Shown here piece after piece: positions 18,558-28,900 of a stretch of DNA of 62,736 nucleotides. The notes below the pieces were generated by a model, which searched no databases, was not told the origin of the DNA, and saw nothing but the letters and a program-made list of their open reading frames with translations. The stretch spans positions 1 to 62,736 of the forward strand of contig JAABSI010000004.1 of NCBI GenBank assembly GCA_011390455.1, read 5' to 3'. The first letter of the stretch is position 1. Each line of letters starts with the position of its first letter. The position numbers were made by a program, and so were the translations under genes. Origin of the DNA: Trueperaceae bacterium. Lineage in GTDB: Bacteria; Deinococcota; Deinococci; Deinococcales; Trueperaceae.

Positions 18558-19784
18558 TCAGAGCGGCGGGCGGAGCGCGTAGCGGAAGCGGGCGGAGAAG
18601 GGTCGCGTCTCGAGCAGCGCCCGGCCCGCGGCGATCGGCGTGGCCAGGACGCGCGCGACCGTGTCGGCGGCCGTCTCGACCTCGCGCCGATCCAGCCAGG
18701 CATCGCCGAGGCCGCTCAAGCGGCCCATCGGGGTCTCGGCCCGCAGGGTCAGGCCCGTCGCGAACCCACGTTGGGCCCGCGCCCACTCCTCCTCGGTCGG
18801 TCCCTCGCGCTCGAACCGGTCGAGGACGGCGTCGAAGGCCTCCGCGACGCGGTCGAGCGACGCGTCGTCGGTGCTCGCGTACGCCTGGAAGGTCCCGGCA
18901 CCGTCGGCGGCGTCGTACCAGAGCGCGGCGTCCTCGACCCACCCGGGCTCGACGAGCGCCCAGAAGAGCCGCCCGTTGTCTTCGTCGCCGAGCACCCGCG
19001 CGAGCAGGGCCGCGGCGATCCGCTCCGGGTCCTGGGCGGACGGCGCGGGGGCGTGGTAGGTCAGGTGCGCCCGGGCGACGCCGTCGGCCCGCTCCTCCTC
19101 CACCCCCCGGCGCGGCGCCAGCGTCGGGTACGCCCGCGGCGCCCCCACCGGACGCCACCCCTCGGTGGCGCGCGCGACGCGCTCGACGAGCTGCGGCCAG
19201 TCGTACGCGCCGGTCGCGACCACGACGACCTTGTCGGCTGCGTACCGCTCGGCGTGGTACGCGCGCACCCGCTCCGGCGTCAGCGCGCCCACGGACGCGG
19301 TGGTGCCGAGGATCGAGGCGCCGAGCGGATGGCCGGCGAAGAAGCGCTCGGAGGCCTTCTCGAAGGCGCGCGACGCCGGTCGGTCGAAGTACATCGCGAT
19401 CTCTTCGAGCACCACCTTGCGCTCCACCTCCACGTCCTCCGCCGCGAGCGCCGGCCGCAGCAGCGAGAGCACGAGGTCGGTGAGCGGCAAGGCCGCTTCC
19501 GGCAGGACCGCACCGTAGTAGAAGGTGCGCTCGTGGCTGGTGAAGGCGTTGTACCGGGCACCGAGCGCGTCGAAGGCGCGGTTGAGCGCCACCGCGTCGC
19601 GTTCGCCGTCGCCCTTGAAGGCCAGGTGCTCGAGGAAGTGCGAGACGCCGGCCTCGCTCGCCGCCTCGTCGCGGGCGCCGGCGTCGACCATCGCGCCGAC
19701 CGCCACCGAGCGCGCCGGCGAGGGCTCACCGAGGACCTGCACCCCGTTCGGGAGCACCACGTGATCGAAGGTCGGGGCGCTCAC
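18558..19784 (-). CDS. M16 family zinc peptidase, active subunit
   Basis: A 408-residue pitrilysin-family protein with the inverted zinc motif H49-F-L-E52-H53 (SHFLEHLAFKG) and a downstream glutamate pair at 127-128 (KVVLEEIAMY), so it should be proteolytically active. It is half the size of E. coli pitrilysin and similar to the bacterial two-subunit M16B enzymes. The GTG at 19784 overlaps the stop of the inactive partner gene by 4 bases, which implies stoichiometric production and a heterodimer. Substrate unknown. Confidence 0.93.
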   Translation of the reverse strand: MSAPTFDHVVLPNGVQVLGEPSPARSVAVGAMVDAGARDEAASEAGVSHFLEHLAFKGDGERDAVALNRAFDALGARYNAFTSHERTFYYGAVLPEAALPLTDLVLSLLRPALAAEDVEVERKVVLEEIAMYFDRPASRAFEKASERFFAGHPLGASILGTTASVGALTPERVRAYHAERYAADKVVVVATGAYDWPQLVERVARATEGWRPVGAPRAYPTLAPRRGVEEERADGVARAHLTYHAPAPSAQDPERIAAALLARVLGDEDNGRLFWALVEPGWVEDAALWYDAADGAGTFQAYASTDDASLDRVAEAFDAVLDRFEREGPTEEEWARAQRGFATGLTLRAETPMGRLSGLGDAWLDRREVETAADTVARVLATPIAAGRALLETRPFSARFRYALRPPL

Positions 19785-21031
19785 GCGACCGCCTCCCACG
19801 CCCGCGGGACGGGGCCCGAGGTGACGATCGTGGGGTCCAGACCCGGCCGCGCCGCCAGGAAGGCGTTCACCGCCTCGAGGTCGGTGCCCACCAAGGCGGC
19901 TTCGACCTCGCGCAGGGGCCGAGGTCGCCCGAAGGCCTCGACGTCCGCGGCGAGCCGCGAGGCGCGTCCGCCGCTCGATTCGGCCTGCATCACCAGGTTC
20001 GATCGCAGCAGCGTGCGCGCCCGCTCGAGCTCGTCGCCCTCGACGCCGGCGCGCCACCGATCGAGTTCGCGGACGACCACCTCCAGGGTCTCGGACGCCC
20101 GTTCGGGGGTCGTGCTCGCGTACGTGAAGCGGTAGGCGTCGCCGCGGACGATGCGGACGCTCGAGGCGACGGTGTACACGAGGCCGCGACGCTCGCGGAC
20201 CTCGGTCGGAAGGCGCGAGCCCATAGCGCCCGAAAGGACCGCCATCGCCAGGGCCTGTTCGGTCCAACCGTCCGCACCGGGCGCGACGGCGTCGTCGGTG
20301 ACGCCGATCTGCGTCTGGGCCCCGGGCCCGTCGACGTGCGCGCGGTGGGCCGGGCGGACGTCGGGCTTCGGGTGGGGGCGGGTCGATCCGACCCACCCCT
20401 CGAAGGCGCGCCGCGCGACCTCCACGAGCCGGTCGGGGTCGCCGCCACCGGCGAGCGCCAGGACCGCGCCGGCGGGCCCGAGGCGCGCGCGGGCGTCGTC
20501 GCGCAGGGCTTCGGGCGTCAGCGCCTCGAGCTCGTCGCGGTCGCCGTACGCGCTGCGCCCGTGGGCGCTCGCGTAGCGCGCGCGCACGACCGACTCCCCG
20601 AGCCGTTGGGCCGGAGCGTCGTCGAGGCCCGCGAGTTCCTGCAGGGCGAGGGCGCGCGCGCCGTCGAACTCGGCGTCCGCCAGCGCCGGGGCGCGCACCG
20701 CGTCGGCGAGCAGCGGCAGCACCGCGGCGACGTCCTGGGCCAGGAACGCCGCGCTCAGGGTCGCCGTCTCGCGCCCGCACCCGCCACCGCGGCGCACGCC
20801 GAAGGCGTCGAAGGCGTCGGCCTGCTGGCGCGCGTCGCGACCCCCGGCGCCGCGTTGCAGCCATTCGTGGAGCACGAGCGCCGCGCCACGCGCCCCCTCC
20901 GGGTCGCCGACGGTGCCGAACGGGAGTTGGAGCACCGCGGTGGCCGTCGCGAGCCACGGCATGGGTTCGACGACGACGCGCACCCCGTTCGAGAGGGTGA
21001 CGTCGCGGAGTTGGGTCGGTTCTCGAGTCAT
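19781..21031 (-). CDS. M16 family protein, inactive partner subunit
   Basis: A 416-residue M16-fold protein. The zinc motif is destroyed: where the active subunit has HFLEH this one has LVLHE (H55-E56-W57). It keeps the C-terminal substrate-binding pattern EVRERRGLVYTVASSV, as inactive M16B partners do. It is the first gene of the pair and overlaps the active subunit gene by GTGA. The ATG follows a TGCTACGCT box by 7 bases, so the mRNA is probably leaderless. The role is inferred to be shaping the cavity of a heterodimeric peptidase. Confidence 0.9.
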   Translation of the reverse strand: MTREPTQLRDVTLSNGVRVVVEPMPWLATATAVLQLPFGTVGDPEGARGAALVLHEWLQRGAGGRDARQQADAFDAFGVRRGGGCGRETATLSAAFLAQDVAAVLPLLADAVRAPALADAEFDGARALALQELAGLDDAPAQRLGESVVRARYASAHGRSAYGDRDELEALTPEALRDDARARLGPAGAVLALAGGGDPDRLVEVARRAFEGWVGSTRPHPKPDVRPAHRAHVDGPGAQTQIGVTDDAVAPGADGWTEQALAMAVLSGAMGSRLPTEVRERRGLVYTVASSVRIVRGDAYRFTYASTTPERASETLEVVVRELDRWRAGVEGDELERARTLLRSNLVMQAESSGGRASRLAADVEAFGRPRPLREVEAALVGTDLEAVNAFLAARPGLDPTIVTSGPVPRAWEAVA

Positions 21032-21038
21032 GGCGGGG

Positions 21039-21044
21039 AGCGTA
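21039..21044 (-). promoter_or_regulatory. -10 box for the leaderless M16 operon
   Basis: TGCTACGCT (extended -10) on the minus strand, 7 bases (CCCCGCC) before the ATG at 21031. Confidence 0.6.
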
Positions 21045-21073
21045 GCACCGCCCCCAGCGGCGGGCCGTCGCCC

Positions 21074-21781
21074 TCAGGCGGGGCGCACCTCGAGGTCGGG
21101 CACGGAGGCCGGGCGCGGCGTCTCCAGCGCCGCGCGCACCAAGCGGGCGACGTCGCCCGGCGCCACCAGCCCCTCGGCGTCGTACGCACGCCCCTCGGCG
21201 GCGAAGACCTCGCGCTGCATCGCGGTGTCGGTGCGGCCGGGATAGACGCTGGTCACGCGCACCCCGTGCGCGCGCTCCTCGGCCCGCAGCGCGTCCGCGA
21301 GCGCCCGCAGCGCGAACTTGGATGCCGCGTAGGCGCCCCAGTTCGGGTTGGCCCGCAGACCGGCGCCGGAGTTCAGGAAGACGACGTCGCCGGGTCCGGC
21401 GCGCAGCGCCTGGAGGAGCCCCTGGGTGAGCTCGACGGCGGCGCGCACGTTGATGCGCCATAGCGCGTCGAGCTCGTCCATCGGCGTCTCCGCCACCGGC
21501 CCCAGCGCCACCCGACCGGCGGCGTGGACGAGCGCGTGCAGCGGCCCCGATCCGACGGCGGCGACCAGGCGCGCGAGCTGCGCGGCGTCCTCGAGGTCGG
21601 CGACGTGCGCTTCGGCCCTCGGCCCCGCGGACCCCACGACCGCGGCCAGCCGCGCCGCGTCGCGGCCGACGGCGACGACGTGCCAACCCGCCTCGGCGAG
21701 CTCCGCCACGATCGCCGCGCCGATCCCGCTGGAACCGCCGGTGACGACGGCCCGGAGCTCGGGGGCGGCGCGATCGGTCAC
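21074..21781 (-). CDS. Short-chain dehydrogenase/reductase
   Basis: A 235-residue SDR enzyme with the cofactor motif TGGSSGIG near residue 15, the NAG-type HAAG motif, and a catalytic Ser followed by YAASK. An arginine at the end of the second strand (VGRDAARL) suggests NADPH preference. The substrate is not evident. The GTG at 21781 overlaps the trpC stop by 4 bases, so it belongs to the acyP-trpC-SDR run. It has no obvious link to tryptophan synthesis. Confidence 0.9.
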   Translation of the reverse strand: MTDRAAPELRAVVTGGSSGIGAAIVAELAEAGWHVVAVGRDAARLAAVVGSAGPRAEAHVADLEDAAQLARLVAAVGSGPLHALVHAAGRVALGPVAETPMDELDALWRINVRAAVELTQGLLQALRAGPGDVVFLNSGAGLRANPNWGAYAASKFALRALADALRAEERAHGVRVTSVYPGRTDTAMQREVFAAEGRAYDAEGLVAPGDVARLVRAALETPRPASVPDLEVRPA

Positions 21782-22614
21782 GACCCACCCGTCAGGCGCC
21801 GCAGGGCGGCGCCGGGATCGGCCTGGCCGGCGAGGTGCGTGCCGACGAGCACCGCGTCGGCGACGCCGCGCAGGGGGGTCAGGTCGCCGGCGGCCCGGTA
21901 TCCGGACTCCGCGATCCAGACGGCGTCGGGCGCGTGCGCGCGCCCCAGCGCGATCAGCCGCGGCGCGGTCGTGAGGTCGATCTCGAGGGTGGTCAGGTCG
22001 CGGTTGTTGACGCCGATGAGGTCGGCGCCGGCCGCGAGCGCGAGCTCCAGCTCCGCCTCGTCGTGCACCTCGACCAACGCGTCGAGGCCGAGCGCGCGCG
22101 CGTACCGGAGGTACGCCGCCGTCGCTCCGCCGAGCACCGCGACGATCAGCAAGACGGCGCGCGCGCCAGCGACCACCGCCTCCTCGACCTGCCTGGGGTG
22201 CACGACGAAGTCCTTGCGCAGCGCCGGCAGCGGCACCGCGGCCGCGACGGCGGCCAGGTGCCCGAGCCGCCCTCCGAAGCGGTGCGGCTCGGTGAGCACC
22301 GAGACCGCGGCGGCCCCGGCGGCGGCGTAGGCCCGAGCCGTGGCGAGCGGGTCGAGATCGGCGATCGCCCCTTGCGACGGCGACGCGCGCTTGACCTCGG
22401 CGACGACGGCGGGCGCCGCTCCGGCGCGCGCGCGGCCCGCGAGCGCGACGCGCAGCCCACCGGCCGCAGCGGGTCGGACGGGCTCGTCCGGTCGATCGGG
22501 GTCGGCGCCGGCGGCGGCGTCGCGGCCGCGGGCCCGGGCGAGCTCGCCCAGCACGCCCGGCACCCGCGCCAGGTCCGCCGAGCCGAGCGGCGACGGCGCG
22601 ACGTCAGTAGGCAT
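21778..22614 (-). CDS. trpC: Indole-3-glycerol-phosphate synthase
   Basis: TrpC closes the indole ring in tryptophan synthesis. The 278-residue TIM barrel shows the key motifs [59 protein letters not shown] and [11 protein letters not shown]. About 30 residues of low-complexity sequence between helix 0 and strand 1 ([16 protein letters not shown]) are longer than usual. It stands apart from other trp genes. It overlaps the acylphosphatase gene by 11 bp and the SDR gene by 4 bp. Confidence 0.95.
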   Translation of the reverse strand: MPTDVAPSPLGSADLARVPGVLGELARARGRDAAAGADPDRPDEPVRPAAAGGLRVALAGRARAGAAPAVVAEVKRASPSQGAIADLDPLATARAYAAAGAAAVSVLTEPHRFGGRLGHLAAVAAAVPLPALRKDFVVHPRQVEEAVVAGARAVLLIVAVLGGATAAYLRYARALGLDALVEVHDEAELELALAAGADLIGVNNRDLTTLEIDLTTAPRLIALGRAHAPDAVWIAESGYRAAGDLTPLRGVADAVLVGTHLAGQADPGAALRRLTGGS

Positions 22615-22900
22615 GGAAGCCCGCCAATCCGACCGGTTCGGACCACGCGACGTCGAGACCGGCCACCGCGGCGTGCACCGGACCGCGTTGCAGGTGGACC
22701 AACAGGTGCTCGAGGTCGAGCCGAGGGCCCTCGGCGACCACTTCGACCCGGCCGTCCGCCAGGTTCTCGACCTGACCGGCCAACCCGAGGTCGAGCGCGT
22801 GGCGCCGCACGAAGGCGCGGTACCCCACGCCTTGGACGCGACCGCGCACGAGCACGGTCGCACGGGCGGAAGCGGAGGGGATCTCGGCGCGCGGAGGCAT
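22604..22900 (-). CDS. acyP: Acylphosphatase
   Basis: A 98-residue enzyme hydrolysing acyl phosphates. The phosphate-binding loop [11 protein letters not shown] with R28 and catalytic N46 ([13 protein letters not shown]) are intact. The ATG at 22900 is chosen over an in-frame ATG 9 bases upstream because it lies 7 bases after a TACCAT box. First gene of the acyP-trpC-SDR run and divergent from tamB. Confidence 0.94.
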   Translation of the reverse strand: MPPRAEIPSASARATVLVRGRVQGVGYRAFVRRHALDLGLAGQVENLADGRVEVVAEGPRLDLEHLLVHLQRGPVHAAVAGLDVAWSEPVGLAGFHAY

Positions 22901-22907
22901 GGGCTCC

Positions 22908-22942
22908 ATGGTACCCGGATGCTCATGCAGCGGTGGTACCGT
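22908..22942. promoter_or_regulatory. Divergent promoters of acyP (minus) and tamB (plus)
   Basis: Minus strand: TACCAT at 22908-22913, 7 bases before the acyP ATG. Plus strand: TGGTACCGT, an extended -10 with its hexamer at 22937-22942, would start tamB mRNA near 22949 with a leader of about 47 bases. The acyP box forms part of a GGTACC palindrome at 22911-22916 and a second GGTACC lies at 22935-22940. Confidence 0.5.
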
Positions 22943-22995
22943 GTCGACCAGGACGGCTTCGACGCGCGCTGCGTCGACGTCCTGCCCCCTCTTCG

Positions 22996-25900
22996 ATGCC
23001 GCTACGCTCCCGACTCTTCCTCGCTCTCCTCGCCGCGCTCGTCGCCGCGGCGATCTGGGTCCCGGGGACCCCATGGGTGCGCGACCGCGCCGTCGGCGCG
23101 CTCGTGGACGCCGCGGCCGCGGCCGGGTACCGGATCGACCACGCGGGGTCCGAGGGCAACCTCTGGCGCGGGGTCGCGCTGACCGACGTGGTCGTCGAGG
23201 GCGCCGGCGTCGAGCTCGAGGCGCGGCGCCTCGCGGTCACCTGGTTCGCCCCGGCGTTGGTCGTCGGCGAGCTGCCGCTGCAGATCGAGGTCCGCGACGC
23301 GCAGGGCGACGTGCGCTGGACCGAACTCGAACCGCCGACCGGGGGCGGGGGCGGCACCCCCGTCGTCCGTCCGCGCCTCGACGCCATCCGGATCGACGGC
23401 GGGGCGCTGCGCCTGAGCGACATCCCGTTCACCCTCCCCGACCTCGCGATCGAACGCGTCGACGCCACCACGCTCCCCGACGGGCGCTTCCGGCTCGAGC
23501 TCGCCGTGCGGACCCCGGACGGTCGTGCCGAGGGGGCGGTCGTCGCCGCCTGGGGTTCGTCCGAGATCGCGGTGCGCCTCGACCGCGCCGACGCCACCAT
23601 CGCCCGCGCCTGGTGGGACGGGGTCGAGGGTGGGACGGTCGCCGGCGACCTTCGGTGGACGGCGGCCGGCGCCGACGGCAGCTTCGAGCTGGAGGGCGGG
23701 ATCGTGCGCGCCTTCGGCGCCACCGCGGTCGACGTGCACGGCCCGGTGGTCTGGCGCGGCGATCGGATCGAGTCCGCGCTCGTCGGCAGCGCCCTCGGCG
23801 GTCGCATCGGCGCCACCGGGGTGGTCGACCTGGCCGCCTCCACGTGGCGCGCGGTCGGCGACGTCGACGTCGACCTGGTGCCCACGAGCGCGGTGTTGAC
23901 CGCGTACCTGGGCGCACCGGCGCTGCCGTCCGCCGATCGCGGTCGGGTCACCGGCGCGCTGACCTTCGAGGGGTGGACCGACGTTCGCCTCGACGGGGTG
24001 TTGGACGTCGACGGCGCCTGGCTCGGCGCCCCGCTCGTCGTCCCGGCGCTCGCGATCGCGTACGCGCCCGATCGCGGCCTCGACCTCGACGCTTCCGGCA
24101 CCTGGGGCGCGGGACCGGTGCGCGTGCGCGCCGAACCCGATGCCCCGACCCTCGATTGGACGGTGGCGGCGGGACCCGTCGTGGTGCTGGGCGTGCCGGT
24201 CGAGAGCGCGTCCGCTGCGTTCGCGACGGGCCAGGGGCCGCTCGTCGGGCGCGCCGAAGCGCGCGCCGGGGCCGACGCCTGGCAGGTCGCCGTGGACGCG
24301 GTCGTCGACGCCGAGGGTCTGCAGGGCTTCGTGTCGGGCTCCCTGCTCGGCACGCCCTTCGAGGGCGCGCTCGCGGCGCCCACCCTCGCCTCGGCGGCAC
24401 CCCTCGAGGGCCGCGTCGGCTGGGCTCCCGATCCGGAGGTCTGGACCGGCGCACCGACGGTGTCGTTGACGCTCGACGGCGCCCTCGGGCGGCCGACGGG
24501 GCGCGCCGTCGTCGAGGGCGAGGGCGCGGTAGCGCCCCGAGCCGTCGCCCCGTACGTCGCCGAACTGGACCTGCGCGGCGCCGTCGAGCTGGAACTCGGC
24601 GACGGCGCGTTGAGCGTCGCGGGACGGCTCGGTCCGGTGGCGTTGGAGGGCGAGGCCCGTGCGCTCGAGGCGGTCCTCGTCGACCCCGTCGCGCTCGCGG
24701 GACCGTTCGCCGGTTCGATCGGCCCGGCGCGAGCCACGGTGCGGGCCGGTGCGCTGGACGCCGACGGGGTCGCGACCGTGGCCACGACCGCGGGCAGCGA
24801 CCTGGGCCTCGATCGCGGCGTCGTAGCGAGCGCGGGGTCGCTGCCCTGGCGGGTGCGCTTCGACGCCGCGGGGTGGGCCCTGGAGGCGGACGACGGGCGC
24901 TGGAGCGCGTCGCTCACGAACGAAGGGCCCTGGCGCATCGACGTCGCCGACGGGCGCGTGCTCGTCGCGGGCCTCGAGGCCCGCGTGGACGCCGCGGGCG
25001 ACGCGAGCGCCGGCACGGGGACGGTGGCGATCGGCGACGGAGCGCTGGTCGCCGACGCGCTCTGGAGCGACGGCACGCTCAGCACCGAGGTGCGTGCACG
25101 CGAGGAGTCGTTGCGCGTCGCGATCGACGCGGACGGAGCCGTGGCGGCGACCGGCGGCATCGACCTGGCGACCTGGTCCGACCTCGGCGGCCTCACCCTC
25201 GCCGGGCGCGCCGACGTCGAGGGCCGCTGGACGCCGGGAGCGGACGCCCCCGAGGGGCGGCTCGAGGTCGAACTCGTCGCGCCGCTCGCCGCCCGGGCGC
25301 GGGTCGACGGCGACGGGCGCGTCCTCACGGCGTCCCTCGAGGCCGACGCCCTGGGTCTCGAGGTGGCTGGCGACGGCCGTTGGGACCTCGCCGCGGACGC
25401 CGGGCCGAGCGGACGACTGGACGTCGGGCCGTTCGGGCCGATCGCCTGGAGCGGCGCCGAGGCGTCCGGCGCCGGCACCGTACCGCCGCTCCGCATGGGT
25501 GCGGTCGTCGTGCCGGAGCTTGCGTGGCGCGCGACCGCCGACGCCTCCGGCGCCGCGCTCACGTGGGGTGGGCTCGCGATCCGGTTCGACGCGGCCATGG
25601 GGAGCGCGACCGCGCGGCTCGACCAGGAGGTCGACTGGGGCGGCGCCCCCGCGCGCTTCCTCGGCGAGGCGCGCTGGTCGGCGAGCGAACCGGACGGAGC
25701 CATCGCGGTCGAGCTCGACCTCGGCGCAGGGGCGTTCGCGAGCGCCGCGGGCGACGCCACGGGGCTGACGGGCACCGCCGTGGGGAGCGCGGCGCGGTGG
25801 GCGGCCGCCGCGGCGCCGCTCCTGGCCGCGGACGGCGCCGCGGCCCTCGCCGGCACCCTCGACGCCGCGTTCGCCTGGTCGCCGCGAGCGGACCCGGTGG

Positions 25901-28900
25901 CGTCCGCGGACGTCGCGTGGCGCGATGGCGCGGCTCGGCTCGCCGACGCCGCGCTCGCCTGGAGTCCGGACGGCTTGACGTGGACGCTCGCGGGCGAGGA
26001 CTGGGACGCACGCGGAACCAGCGCGACGGCCCAGTGGAGCGGGCGCACGGCGCGGCTCGACCGGCTGCTCGCGGCGCCTCCGGTCGCCGTGCGCGCCGAC
26101 GGCGCGTTGGCCTACGCCCCGGCGACCGGCTGGTCCGGCGACGCGAGCGGCACCCTGGTCCTCCCCCAGCGCGACGACCTCGCCGTCGACTGGCGCGCGA
26201 CCGGCGACGGCGCGCTCCGCCTGGCCGCCGACGGGCAGCTCGGACCCGCCACGGGGCGCGTGGAGGGTTCGTGGTCGACGTCGGGCGCCGTCGAGGGGAC
26301 GTGGGCGGTGGAGGCGTCCGAGCTCGCGTCCGGCGCCGGTGCCTGGCGTGCGGGCCCCGAGGGGACCTCGCTGGACGGCGCGCTCGACGTCGTCGCCGGG
26401 AACGCGGGACCGGTCGCGTGGCCGGGCTTCGGCGCGGACGTGGCGTGGCGCCTCGACGGCGACCCCGAGATCGGTGCGCGCGGCGCCCTGCGCGCCGTCG
26501 AGGGCGAGCGGTGGCAGCTGCCGATCGAGGCGTTCGAGCGCCCGGCGACGCTCACGGCTTCGTACGTCGCGGGCGCGGTCCACCTCGCCGTGGACCACCC
26601 GCTCGGGGGCGCCGAAGCGGGCGGCACGCTCGACGCTTGGGAGGCATCGGGCTGGACCCGGCCGCTCGAGGACCTCGACGTGCGCCTCGACCTGTCGGTC
26701 CGGGGCGCCGGCGCCGCCGCCGATGGCGCGTGGTCCGTCGGCGGCACCGGCGCGGACTGGGCGGGTGGGCGCGTGGCGCTCGACGGCGGCGAAGTGCGCG
26801 CGACCCTTTCCGGTGCGGCGCTCGACCCCTCCTCCGCCCCGTTCTGGCCCGCGGGTTGGGGTGCGACCGGCGCGGGCGAGCTCGTCCTCCGGGCGGGCGT
26901 CGGCGGCTGGAGCCTCGATGGGGACCTCGGTCTCGCCACGGGGACCGACGCCCTCCCGATCGCTGCCGAGATCCGCGCGGAGGGCCGCTCCGCCGACGTG
27001 GAGCTCTCGACGACCGCCGTCGACGGCGTGCGCCTGCGCGCCGCCGTCGTCGACCTCGCCACCGTGGCCCGCGAAGGTGCCGTGCTGGACGGTTCCGTCG
27101 GTGGGAGCCCGATCGCGGGCTCGCTCATGCCCGATGCCGACGCGTGGACGCTCGCGCTCACCGCCGGCGACGCCGGCGCGCCGGCGTGGTCGGCGACGGC
27201 GCGCCTCGCCGAGCTCGGCGAGCTGCGCGTGCTCGCGCACGATCCGTGGAGCGGTACGGCGACGGCCACGTGGTCGCTGCCGGAGCGGCGTGCCGCGCTG
27301 GACGCCGAGGCGGCGGGCGTCGCCCTCGCGGCGCGACTCGCGCCTGGTGCGGGCGGAGCGCTCCAGCTCGAGGTCGACGCCGACGCGCCGGCCGCCGACG
27401 CGACGCTGCGGCTGGCGGGCTCCGCCGCGCCGTTCGACCTCACCGGCACCTTGGCGCTGCTCGGGGGGACGCCGACGCCGGCGCGCGCGACGAACGACCC
27501 CGCGTGGCGCTTCGCCTGGGGCGACCTCGAGGCGACCTGGACGGGGGGCGGGCTCGCCCTGAGCGGCGGCACCGCCGAGGGGCAGCTCCCCGCGACCACG
27601 CTCCAAGCCGACGCGCTCGCGTTCCACCCGACGGACGGATGGTCCGGGCGCGGTCGCCTGGTGGCCGACGCCGGCCGGTATGCCGCCGAGGCCGAGCTGC
27701 GCGGCGCCGGCACCCTCACCGCCGAGGTGACGGCCCGGATCGGCGAGCGCGCGGTCGGCGGCGGGTCGGTGGTGGCGCCGGCGACCCTGGACGGCGCCTG
27801 GTCGGGGCGTGTCGCGCTGGAGGCACCGCTGACGCACCTGTTGGGTTGGACGGCGGACGACGGCACCGTGCTCTCGGCCGCCGGGGTCGTCGAAGGTCGT
27901 GGATCGGTGCCGCAGCTCGACCTGGCGCTCGCCCTCTCCGGCCGCGTGCCGGCCCACGGCCGCGCCGTATGGGACGGTACCGAAGCGCGCGTGGACCTGA
28001 TCGGGGAGGGGCTCTCGGCGAGCGGATCGTGGTCCGCCGCCCGCGGGGGTCTGGCGGTGGTCGAACTCCAGGGCGTCGACGCCGCCGACGTCCTGCCGAT
28101 GCTCGCCGACCCGCGCATCGACCTCCGCGTCGACGCCCGCACCCTCGGCGGCGTCGCGAACCTCCGCATCGACACGGCCCGCGTCCGGACCGCGGGGAGC
28201 GAGCTCGTCGGCCAAGGGAGCCTGACCGACGACGGGACCCTCTCGGCCTCGTTCCGCCTCGACGCGGACCTCGCCGACGTGCGCGGCGTGGCGGGGCTGC
28301 AGGGGCGCGTGGCCGGCCCCGTGGCCTACACCGGACCGGTGGCCGACCTCGCCGCCGGCGCGCTCACGGCTCGCGTGGACGTGGAGGGGGTCACGTGGGG
28401 CGCGCTCGGTGCGCGGGTCGACGGCGAGATCGTGGCCACCGGCGACGCCGGCGACCCGACCCTGCGCGCCGCTTGGCGGGCCGAGGGCGACGGGGTGGCG
28501 CTGGCCGGCAGCGCGGCGTGGCGCCCGGCGGTCGAACCGATGGCCGAGCTCCAGGCGATCGGCCGCGCCGCGGGGCTCGACGTCGACGTCGCCCTGACCA
28601 CCGTCGGCGGGGCCTTCGCCGGAGGTGGCCGGATCGCAGGTCCGAGCGGTTTCGCCGACCTCACCGCCGAAGGAGCGGTGCTGCGCGCCGACGGCGGCGA
28701 CGGGTGGTCCGGCTGGTCGGCCGTCCTCGACCCCGCCGCGGGTTCGCTGTCGCTCGAGGGGGGCCTCGACGCCTGGTCGAACGGGGCCGGGCACGTCGCC
28801 GCGACCGTGCGGCTCGACCCGTCGCCGGGCCTCGTCGGTCGCGGCGAGGACCTGGTGTTCGCCGGCATCGAGATCGGCGACGTGGCGCTGGAGGGCGATC

